From Anaerolineales bacterium (GTDB lineage: Bacteria > Chloroflexota > Anaerolineae > JAAEKA01), in the NCBI GenBank assembly GCA_020634615.1, contig JACKBI010000001.1, positions 832,789-896,788 of the forward strand: a stretch of DNA of 64,000 nucleotides, in the 5' to 3' direction. The translations under genes and the position numbers were made by a program. The notes below the pieces were generated by a model. That model made no database searches, was not told the origin of the DNA, and saw only the letters and a program-made list of their open reading frames with translations. Below are positions 1 to 6,367 of this stretch, one piece after another. Every line of letters starts with the position of its first letter. The stretch's first letter is position 1.

Positions 1-425
1 ATTTCTACCGCGAAGGCACCAACTGGCAGGATAATCCGGCCATTGGACAGGAGAAGCGCAACGTCTGCCCGCAATTCACCACCAAGTACTACTTGCGAGT
101 GGTGCGACCCGATGGAGGCGTGGAGATGCGGGAGATCGTTATCAATGTCCAGCCGGTAGCCAACCCACCGGTCATCGCTATGTTGGATACCGTGCCGCCG
201 GGCACCATGCCCGCCGACCAGTGCACAACGGTGCGCTGGGACGTACAAGGCGACGCTCGCAGCGTCATCGTGACGCGCAACGGTGTCACCATATGGAACG
301 CGGCGCCGCTGCGTGCCAGCCTGCAAGACTGTCCCCCGCCGGGCCGCGCAACCTATCAGGTCGAAGCCCAGGGACCGGGCGGCACAACGCGCAGAAGCGT
401 CGATCTGACCGTCAATTCAAGGTAG
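1..425 (+). CDS. Ig-like domain secreted protein, C-terminal fragment (5' truncated)
   Basis: The reading frame is open from base 3 to the TAG at 423-425, so the start lies before the window. About 140 residues are visible. They look like tandem Ig-like beta-sandwich modules of the kind common in Chloroflexota surface proteins: a Cys-Pro pair followed by a TTKYYLRVVRPDG strand, then CTTVRWDVQGDARSV and a second Cys-Pro, ending in a TYQVEAQGPGG strand. The paired Cys residues suggest disulfides outside the cell. No transmembrane anchor follows. The substrate or partner cannot be told from this fragment. Assignment to an Ig-like fold is by pattern only. Confidence 0.6.
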   Translation, partial: FYREGTNWQDNPAIGQEKRNVCPQFTTKYYLRVVRPDGGVEMREIVINVQPVANPPVIAMLDTVPPGTMPADQCTTVRWDVQGDARSVIVTRNGVTIWNAAPLRASLQDCPPPGRATYQVEAQGPGGTTRRSVDLTVNSR

Positions 426-543
426 CGTCCAATCGACCGGTGATAGTCGCTTGCAGCAAAGAACAGTCTGCCGGCCCATCGACCCAGGCGATTCTCACCG
501 GTCGAACAAATATCAAACATCGAGTAAGGAGGTATTGACCCGG

Positions 544-918
544 ATGAAGGAGCTTCGAAATTTCTTGCTGCGGGGCAACGTGCTGGATCTGGCCGTTGCC
601 GTCGTCATCGGCGGCGCGTTTGGAGCGATCGTGACCTCATTGGTCAATGACATCATAATGCCGTTGGTCGGCGTTCTTTTGGGCGGGTTGGATTTTTCCG
701 CCATGGCTGTGCAAGTGGGTGAAGCGACAGTCGCGTACGGACTCTTTATTCAGGCGATTGTCAATTTCATCGTCATCGGCACATCGATCTTCTTCGTGGT
801 CAAGGGGGCCAACCACCTCTTCCAGGAGAAGGAAGCTGCCGCTGCTCCGCCGCCCGGACCGACGGCTGAAGAGACACTGCTCACCGAGATTCGTGACCTG
901 TTGAAAGAGCGAGCGTAG
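544..918 (+). CDS. mscL: Large-conductance mechanosensitive channel MscL
   Basis: A 124-aa protein of normal MscL length. The N-terminus MKELRNFLLRGNVLDLAVAV and the following GGAFGAIVTSLVNDIIMPLVG form the amphipathic helix and pore-lining TM1 with its small-residue packing. TM2 lies around residues 65-90, followed by a charged cytoplasmic tail. The channel opens under membrane tension to release solutes during hypo-osmotic shock. I chose the ATG at 544 rather than an upstream in-frame codon because a perfect AAGGAGGT lies at 526-533, ten bases before it, and the family signature begins there. It is followed at once by a 20-bp hairpin. Confidence 0.96.
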   Translation: MKELRNFLLRGNVLDLAVAVVIGGAFGAIVTSLVNDIIMPLVGVLLGGLDFSAMAVQVGEATVAYGLFIQAIVNFIVIGTSIFFVVKGANHLFQEKEAAAAPPPGPTAEETLLTEIRDLLKERA

Positions 919-920
919 AA

Positions 921-964
921 CAGCAAGGAGTTCAACTTCTTCAGAGAAGTTGAACTCCTTGCTG
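921..964. terminator. Perfect 20-bp hairpin between mscL and the SDR gene
   Basis: Arms 921-940 and 945-964 are exact reverse complements around a TCAG loop. The hairpin starts two bases after the mscL stop and ends five bases before the ATG at 970. There is no T tract after it, so it may be an mRNA-stabilising or processing hairpin, or a dispersed palindrome, rather than a classic intrinsic terminator. Its first arm holds an AAGGAG, locked in the stem. Confidence 0.75.
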
Positions 965-969
965 TAACC

Positions 970-2478
970 ATGTCTGATCAACTCGTAGGTCCTGTAGTGT
1001 TGGTAACCGGCGCAACCGGGTATGTCGGTGGCCGGCTTGTGCCGCGCCTGTTGGAGGCTGGTTACCGCGTGCGCGTGCTGGTGCGCGATCCAAGTCGCCT
1101 GCAAGGACGTCCCTGGATCGATCAAGTGGCCGTCTTTCAGGGCGACGTGTTCGACGCGACGACGCTGCTGCCAGCCATGGCCGGCGTGGCTGCGGCGTAT
1201 TACATGATCCACAGCATGCAGAAGGTGGACAGCGACGCCGACGCGTTCCACCAGCGTGATCTGCGCGCGGCGCGCACCTTCGGTCAGGTAGCAGCCGCAG
1301 CGCAGGTTGGCCGCATCATCTACCTGGGTGGGCTGGGCGACCCGGAGGCGGATCTGTCGCGTCACCTGCGTTCTCGTCAGGAGACGGGCGACGCGCTGCG
1401 CGAGTCCGGCGTGCCGGTCACCGAGTTCCGCGCCGCCATCGTCGTTGGGTCGGGCAGCGCATCCTTCGAGATGATCCGCACCCTGACCGAGCGCCTGCCG
1501 GCCATGATCTGCCCGACCTGGGTCTATACCCGCGTGCAACCCATCGGTATCCGTAACGTACTCGACTATTTGGTAGCCGCTTTGGAAGTACCCGAAAGCA
1601 GCGGTCGCATCGTCGAGATCGGCGGTGCTGAGGTGTTGACCTACGGGGAAATGATGTTGGGCTATGCCCGCGTCCGCGGCCTTAGACGGGCCTTGATCCC
1701 CGTGCCGGTGCTGACGCCTCGCCTGTCCTCCTATTGGGTACACTGGGTGACGCCGATCCCGGCCGAGATCGCCCGCCCACTCATCGAGGGATTGCGCAAC
1801 GAGGTCGTGGTGCGCGACGACACCGCTCGTCGCCTGTTCCCCGACATCGAGCTGTTGGACTATCAGACAGCCGTCGCGCGGGCGTTGAAGCGGCTGGACG
1901 CGGGTCACATCGAGAGCGCCTGGAGCGATGCCCTGGTCACCAGCCTGGGCGACGTCCCGCCGGTGACGTTCACCGTCGAGGATGGGATGATGATCGAGCG
2001 GCGCCAGCGACTAGTGAACGCGTCACCTGCGGCTACGTTTGCTGCGTTCACCGGTGTTGGCGGTGAGCGCGGTTGGCCAACCTTCAACTGGGCCTGGCAA
2101 CTGCGCGGCATAGCCGACCGGATGGTGGGCGGTGTGGGTTTCCGCCGCGGCCGGCGCGATCCTGACGAGTTGCGCGTGGGCGATGCACTCGACTTCTGGC
2201 GCGTGGAAAGGGTGGACACAGACCAGCTTCTGCTGCTGCGGGCCGAAATGAAGGTGCCGGGCGACGCCTGGTTGCAGTTCGAAGCTAAAGCGCAAGACGA
2301 CCGCAGCACGCATCTCGTCCAGACCGCCTTCTTTGCGCCGAAAGGGCTATTTGGTCTGCTGTACTGGTACGCGCTCTACCCGGTTCACGGGCCAATCTTC
2401 AGCAGCATGATCGACGCGATCAGCCGCCAGGCAGAAACAGTGGCGAACCCAAGCGATGGCGGCGGGGAGCCCGCATGA
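970..2478 (+). CDS. SDR-family NAD(P)-binding protein with C-terminal DUF2867 domain
   Basis: A 502-aa two-domain protein. Residues about 8-300 are an atypical short-chain dehydrogenase / NDUFA9-like Rossmann domain: VLVTGATGYVGGRLVPRLLE is the dinucleotide-binding loop, and VFQGDVFD and YMIHSM follow in the expected order. Residues about 320-490 match the DUF2867 layout, rich in Trp and Arg, often found fused to this SDR type. The substrate is unknown. The ATG lies five bases after the 20-bp hairpin and has no free Shine-Dalgarno sequence, so translation may be leaderless or coupled. Its last four bases overlap the next start (ATGA), so the two genes are translationally coupled. Confidence 0.85.
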   Translation: MSDQLVGPVVLVTGATGYVGGRLVPRLLEAGYRVRVLVRDPSRLQGRPWIDQVAVFQGDVFDATTLLPAMAGVAAAYYMIHSMQKVDSDADAFHQRDLRAARTFGQVAAAAQVGRIIYLGGLGDPEADLSRHLRSRQETGDALRESGVPVTEFRAAIVVGSGSASFEMIRTLTERLPAMICPTWVYTRVQPIGIRNVLDYLVAALEVPESSGRIVEIGGAEVLTYGEMMLGYARVRGLRRALIPVPVLTPRLSSYWVHWVTPIPAEIARPLIEGLRNEVVVRDDTARRLFPDIELLDYQTAVARALKRLDAGHIESAWSDALVTSLGDVPPVTFTVEDGMMIERRQRLVNASPAATFAAFTGVGGERGWPTFNWAWQLRGIADRMVGGVGFRRGRRDPDELRVGDALDFWRVERVDTDQLLLLRAEMKVPGDAWLQFEAKAQDDRSTHLVQTAFFAPKGLFGLLYWYALYPVHGPIFSSMIDAISRQAETVANPSDGGGEPA

Positions 2479-2906
2479 CTCGCTACTGGATCAATACCGT
2501 CAACCGTGACCATGTACTCGTGGGTCGCGCGGGAGGTTTCTTTCAGGCGAACCACGGCAAGCGCACGTCGCTCGATCGCATGCGACCGGGCGATGTTGTC
2601 GTGTTCTACTCGCCGCGTGAGAGTTTCGAAAGCAAGACGTCGCTGCAATGCTTCACCGCGGCTGCTGTCGTCGCCGATGAACCGGTTTACCAGACCGAGA
2701 TGTCGCCCGACTTCAAGCCTTTCCGACGCAACGCACATTTTCTCGAATGCAACGAGGCAGCGATCCGGCCGCTGATCGACCAACTGATCTTTATCGATGA
2801 CAAGACGCACTGGGGCTACAAGTTCCGCTTCGGCGTCTTCGAGATCCCGCGTGGCGACTTCGAGCTGATCGCGGCTGCCATGGGTCTCGGCCTGCCCAAC
2901 AGTTAA
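2475..2906 (+). CDS. EVE domain-containing protein
   Basis: A 143-aa single-domain protein. The opening RYWINTVNRDHV and the central MRPGDVVVFYSPRE are typical of the EVE family (PUA-like fold). EVE domains bind modified bases in nucleic acids and occur in restriction and RNA-modification contexts. Aromatic residues that would line the base cage are present (Trp5, Phe and Tyr in the GDVVVFY strand). The ATG overlaps the stop of the upstream SDR gene, and the stop overlaps a possible ATG of menA, which places it inside a tight operon. The modified base recognised here is unknown. Confidence 0.85.
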   Translation: MTRYWINTVNRDHVLVGRAGGFFQANHGKRTSLDRMRPGDVVVFYSPRESFESKTSLQCFTAAAVVADEPVYQTEMSPDFKPFRRNAHFLECNEAAIRPLIDQLIFIDDKTHWGYKFRFGVFEIPRGDFELIAAAMGLGLPNS

Positions 2907-2923
2907 TGCTTTCAAGGCGTTCA

Positions 2924-3871
2924 ATGACCAATACGTCCGCATCCGCTGAACTACCCAGCCTGACCCGCCGCCAGGCCTGGTGGCTTGCCATTCGACCCAA
3001 GACGCTGCCCGCGGCCGTGGGTCCAGTGCTGGTCGGCATCGGGCTGGCTGTAGGCGACAACGTATTCAACTTGCTGCCGGCGCTGGCGGCGCTGGCGGGC
3101 GCGCTGCTCTTGCAGATCGCCAGCAACCTGGCCAACGACTACTACGATTTTGTCAAGGGCTACGATCAGGCCGACCGCAAGGGACCGACGCGCGTCGCCG
3201 CCAGCGGCCTGATCTCCCTGCGTGAATTGCGGCTGGGTCTGCTGGTGGTGTTGGCGCTGGCGGCAGTCGTCGGTGCGTATTTGATCTGGGTCGGTGGTCC
3301 GCCGATCCTGATCATCGGTGTCGCCGGTATGATCTCGGCGATCATCTACAGCGGCGGTCCTTTCCCGCTGTCGGCCAACGGGCTGGGTGACCTGTTCGTG
3401 TTCGTCTTCTTCGGCCTGGCGGCGGTGGTCGGCACGTACTATGTCCAGGCGTTGACCGTGACGCCGGAGGCCTGGATCGCTGCTATCGCGCCGGGCACGC
3501 TCATCACCGCGATTCTGGTGGTCAACAACCTGCGCGACATCGATACCGACGCGCGCGCCGGCAAGCACACCCTGGCGGTACGTTTTGGCGCAGCCGGCGC
3601 GCGCGCTGAGTACACGCTGCTGCTGGCGCTGGCCTTCGCGACGCCGCTGGTGATGCTGGCCGCGCTGGCGTTGCAAGCCAGCCTGCAAGCCGCTGATTTG
3701 CTGGCGCTGCTGCCCTGGCTGACGCTGCCCAAGGCGCTGCGATTGCGGAGCGTCGTCTACTCAGCGGCTGAAGGCCCCACCCTGAACAAAACGCTGGCCG
3801 GAACGGCGCAGTTGAGCCTGTGGTTCAGTGCATTGTTTGCCGCCGGTTTGGCTGCGTCTGGTTTGCTATAA
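2924..3871 (+). CDS. menA: 1,4-dihydroxy-2-naphthoate polyprenyltransferase (MenA-like)
   Basis: A UbiA-superfamily integral membrane prenyltransferase of about 315 aa. It transfers a polyprenyl chain to dihydroxynaphthoate in menaquinone synthesis. The start RRQAWWLAIRPKTLPAAVGP and the first Asp-rich motif NLANDYYDFVKGYDQADR are MenA hallmarks. The second motif, NNLRDIDTDARAGKHTLAVR, carries the second set of Mg-diphosphate ligands. Eight or so hydrophobic helices are visible. I prefer the ATG at 2924, which has CAAGG seven bases upstream, over the ATG at 2906, which overlaps the previous stop and lacks a ribosome site. Other men genes are not in the window. Confidence 0.92.
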   Translation: MTNTSASAELPSLTRRQAWWLAIRPKTLPAAVGPVLVGIGLAVGDNVFNLLPALAALAGALLLQIASNLANDYYDFVKGYDQADRKGPTRVAASGLISLRELRLGLLVVLALAAVVGAYLIWVGGPPILIIGVAGMISAIIYSGGPFPLSANGLGDLFVFVFFGLAAVVGTYYVQALTVTPEAWIAAIAPGTLITAILVVNNLRDIDTDARAGKHTLAVRFGAAGARAEYTLLLALAFATPLVMLAALALQASLQAADLLALLPWLTLPKALRLRSVVYSAAEGPTLNKTLAGTAQLSLWFSALFAAGLAASGLL

Positions 3872-3887
3872 CGATAAGGAGTACCTT

Positions 3888-4337
3888 GTGTCTGAGACAA
3901 CCAATAGCTTGCCTGCCAAGCTGCAAGAGATCGTGGACGAGTTTGAGTGGGCCGAAGGGCGCGACAAGCTGGAACTACTGCTGGACTACGCCGCGCAGAT
4001 GCCGCCGCTGCCCGAATGGCTGGCCGGGCAGCACGACAGCATGGAGCAGGTCCACGAATGCATGTCGCCAGTCTTCGTCCATGGCGAGCTGGTGGATGGG
4101 CGTTTGCAATGGTACTTCGATGTGCCACCGGAATCGCCGACAGTGCGTGGCTACGCGGCGCTGATGGCTGCCGGACTGAGCGGCGCGACGCCTGATGAAG
4201 TACTTTCTGTGCCGGCCGACTTCTGGCAAGCCATGGGATTGCAGGAAGTCGTGACCTACCAGCGCATCCGAGGGATCGCAGCCATCCTGGCGCACATGAA
4301 GCGGCTGGCGCTGGAAGCTGAGCAGTCAGCGGCCTGA
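3888..4337 (+). CDS. sufE: SufE family sulfur-acceptor protein
   Basis: A 149-aa SufE-like protein. SufE takes persulfide sulfur from the cysteine desulfurase SufS and passes it to the SufBCD Fe-S scaffold. The sequence keeps the family order: an N-terminal helix LQEIVDEFEWAEGRDKLELL, the loop VHECMSPVFVHGEL with the acceptor Cys (usual form GCxSxVW), then the C-terminal helices YQRIRGIAAILAHMKRLA. Start is GTG at 3888, with AAGGAG at 3876-3881. It lies 16 bases after menA. No sufS or sufBCD is in view, so its partner is elsewhere. Confidence 0.9.
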   Translation: MSETTNSLPAKLQEIVDEFEWAEGRDKLELLLDYAAQMPPLPEWLAGQHDSMEQVHECMSPVFVHGELVDGRLQWYFDVPPESPTVRGYAALMAAGLSGATPDEVLSVPADFWQAMGLQEVVTYQRIRGIAAILAHMKRLALEAEQSAA

Positions 4338-4357
4338 CAGCAACACAGGAACACCCT

Positions 4358-4810
4358 ATGCCAATTTTCGAACCGGTTGCCAATTTCGCCCTTGCGCGAT
4401 CCACCCGCAACCAGCCCCTCGACCAAATCGCCGATTCGATGGCCGCGGCGGGCCAGACGCTGGAGCTGATCTTCGGCGCCGCGGCTGACAGCGATCACAA
4501 CCGGCGGCTGATCAACCACATCGTCGGCATCGAGCGCTGGGGCCAACAGCGCCTGCGCGCCGCGCTGGGCGAGCCGCTGGTCATCGATGAATACGACGGC
4601 TACCGCCCGCCGCGCGCTGCCACGCTGCCAGAGCTGCAAGCTGACTTCGCCGCGACCCGCCGTGACACTGTGGCGCTGACGTGCGAACTGGGCGCGGCTG
4701 GCGCGGAGGCAGTCAGGCTTCCCCACAACCAGATCGGCAACCTCTCCGTGCGCAGTTGGCTGGGCTACCTCAATATCCACGCCAACTGGGAAGCGAAGAA
4801 GCTGAAGTAG
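4358..4810 (+). CDS. DinB superfamily protein
   Basis: A 150-aa four-helix-bundle protein with the spaced histidines typical of the DinB/YfiT metal site: NRRLINHIVGIERWG near the middle and YLNIHANWEAKKLK at the C-terminus. Family members are metal-dependent and include thiol transferases; the substrate here is unknown. It follows sufE by 20 bases in the same operon. Its last 56 bases recur, diverged, at 6295-6350, beyond the next gene. It is one of three DinB-type proteins in this window (also at 25550-26056 and 30125-30640). Confidence 0.8.
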   Translation: MPIFEPVANFALARSTRNQPLDQIADSMAAAGQTLELIFGAAADSDHNRRLINHIVGIERWGQQRLRAALGEPLVIDEYDGYRPPRAATLPELQADFAATRRDTVALTCELGAAGAEAVRLPHNQIGNLSVRSWLGYLNIHANWEAKKLK

Positions 4811-4843
4811 GCGATCGCTTTCCCTTGTACGGTCGCGTCTCCG

Positions 4844-4872
4844 TTGATTACGCCAGCGAGTTGTGATATCAT
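4844..4872 (+). promoter_or_regulatory. Sigma-70 type promoter for the Fe-S protein gene
   Basis: A -35 TTGATT at 4844-4849 and a -10 TATCAT at 4867-4872 with a 17-bp spacer. It lies about 70 bases before the ATG at 4950, which has AGGAG at 4938-4942 as its ribosome site. Confidence 0.6.
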
Positions 4873-4949
4873 GAACACAACACTGGATTCGTAGCCCGCC
4901 ACCTGGGGCTAGCGCCATCACCCTCGCCGGGAGGCCAAGGAGCACCGCC

Positions 4950-6257
4950 ATGGGACATCTCGCCACTCAGGACCGCACCTACCAGCTCTTGCAGCAGCGG
5001 CTCGATCGCAATGTGACCGGCGCACCGGAGTCGCCGGTGTTCACACAGATTCTCAAGTTGCTCTTCTCGCCGGGGGAAGCTGACATCGCCCGCCAGATGC
5101 CAACCACGTTTATCTCGCTGAATCGCCTGGCGGGCAAGCTGGAGATTCCACCTGACCGGCTGGATGACCAGTTGACGGCGATGGCTGAGCGCGGGCTCGT
5201 GCTGGACGTGATGCGCAACGGCAAGCGCTATTTCACCCTCTCGCCGGTCGTCATCGGTTTCTTCGAGTACACCTTCATGCGCACGCGTGACAACGTGCCG
5301 ATGGCAGAACTGGCGCGACTGTTCGACGAGTATTTCTTCCAGGACGACCGCTTCGCGCGCGCGATCTTCACCGGCGAGACGCAGGTCGGGCGCTCGCTGG
5401 TGCGGGAGGAAGCGCTGCCTGGCGGCGACCACGTGGAGATTCTGGACTGGGAGCGGGCCAGCCATATTGTCGAGACGGCCACGGCGCATGCGGTCTCGCT
5501 CTGCGCGTGCCGCCACCACCACAGCCACCTGGGCACGGCCTGCGACCAGCCGATGCGCACCTGCATGACCTTCAACTACGGTGCGGAGATGCTGGTGCGC
5601 AACGGCGTCGCTGAGCCGTTGACAACCTCCGAAGCGATGCAACTGCTGGCCGATTGCAAAGAGACCGGGCTGGCCCAGACCGCTGACAACGTCCAGAACG
5701 GCGTTAGCTACATCTGCAACTGCTGCGGCTGCTGTTGTGGCATGATGAGCAGCATCCGCACCTTCAACATCCGCAACGCGATCGTCAGCAGCAACTGGAT
5801 CAGCGACATCGACCCGGAGGTGTGCAATGGCTGTGGCAAGTGCGTCAAAGCCTGTCCCGTCGACGCGATCGAGATCGCAACCGGCGAGATGGTCGGCCGG
5901 CATCGCAAACGCTGGGCGGTGCGTGACGCCGACCTGTGTCTGGGCTGCGGCGTCTGCTACGACTCGTGCAAATTCGGCGCCTTACGCATGGCGCCGCGCG
6001 AGCAGCGCGTCTTTACGCCGGAAACGACCTTCGACCGCATCGTCGCCATGGCTGTCGAACGCGGCAAGCTGGCCGACCTGATCATGGACAACAGCGATGG
6101 CCTGGGGTTCATGGCGCTGGGCCGCGTCGTGCAGGTGCTTGAAAAGTTGCCGCCCTACAAGGCAGCCATGGCCGTACGCCCGCTCAAATCGGTCTTCCTG
6201 AACGCTGTTGTCAGCGGCGTCAAGGCTGGCGCAGGCAATGCGGCGAAAGTCGTGTAG
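4950..6257 (+). CDS. 4Fe-4S ferredoxin-type protein with winged-helix N-terminus
   Basis: A 435-aa protein. The N-terminal 130 residues look like a winged helix (MPTTFISLNRLAGKLEIPPD, then a wing with NGKRYFTLSP). A middle section has clustered Cys and His (LCACRHHHSHLGTACDQP, then CNCCGCCCGMM). Two ferredoxin motifs follow at about 293-345: CNGCGKCVKACP and CLGCGVCYDSC. This supports at least two 4Fe-4S clusters and perhaps another metal site. Proteins of this layout occur in anaerobes and Chloroflexota, but I do not know a proven reaction; electron transfer or redox sensing is inference. It has its own promoter and ends at a 13-bp hairpin (6262-6300). Confidence 0.8.
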   Translation: MGHLATQDRTYQLLQQRLDRNVTGAPESPVFTQILKLLFSPGEADIARQMPTTFISLNRLAGKLEIPPDRLDDQLTAMAERGLVLDVMRNGKRYFTLSPVVIGFFEYTFMRTRDNVPMAELARLFDEYFFQDDRFARAIFTGETQVGRSLVREEALPGGDHVEILDWERASHIVETATAHAVSLCACRHHHSHLGTACDQPMRTCMTFNYGAEMLVRNGVAEPLTTSEAMQLLADCKETGLAQTADNVQNGVSYICNCCGCCCGMMSSIRTFNIRNAIVSSNWISDIDPEVCNGCGKCVKACPVDAIEIATGEMVGRHRKRWAVRDADLCLGCGVCYDSCKFGALRMAPREQRVFTPETTFDRIVAMAVERGKLADLIMDNSDGLGFMALGRVVQVLEKLPPYKAAMAVRPLKSVFLNAVVSGVKAGAGNAAKVV

Positions 6258-6261
6258 CGTG

Positions 6262-6300
6262 GCCAACAACGGCCCTGCCTGTGGCCCGGCCGTTGTTGGC
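6262..6300 (+). terminator. 13-bp hairpin after the Fe-S protein gene
   Basis: Arms 6262-6274 and 6288-6300 are exact reverse complements with a 13-base loop, five bases after the stop. It has no clear T tract. Its distal arm runs directly into the DinB-like remnant at 6295. Confidence 0.55.
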
Positions 6301-6350
6301 TGGGCTACCTCGATATCCATGCCAACTCGGAAACAAGGATGCTGCGGTAG
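6295..6350 (+). pseudogene. Remnant of a DinB-like gene 3' end
   Basis: These 56 bases align without gaps to 4755-4810, the end of the DinB-like gene, with 47 of 56 identical by hand count, and include an in-frame TAG at the same point. Read in that frame it gives WLGYLDIHANSETRMLR, against WLGYLNIHANWEAKKLK in the intact copy. Nothing else of the gene is present. It is either a decayed second DinB gene or a small duplicated fragment. Confidence 0.7.
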
Positions 6351-6367
6351 CCGTCGGGTCCTTCTGG

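Noticed and set aside
637..1908. A 423-codon minus-strand frame across mscL and the SDR gene
   Set aside because: It spans two real genes and the hairpin between them. The composition is His/Arg/Gln-rich and resembles no protein.
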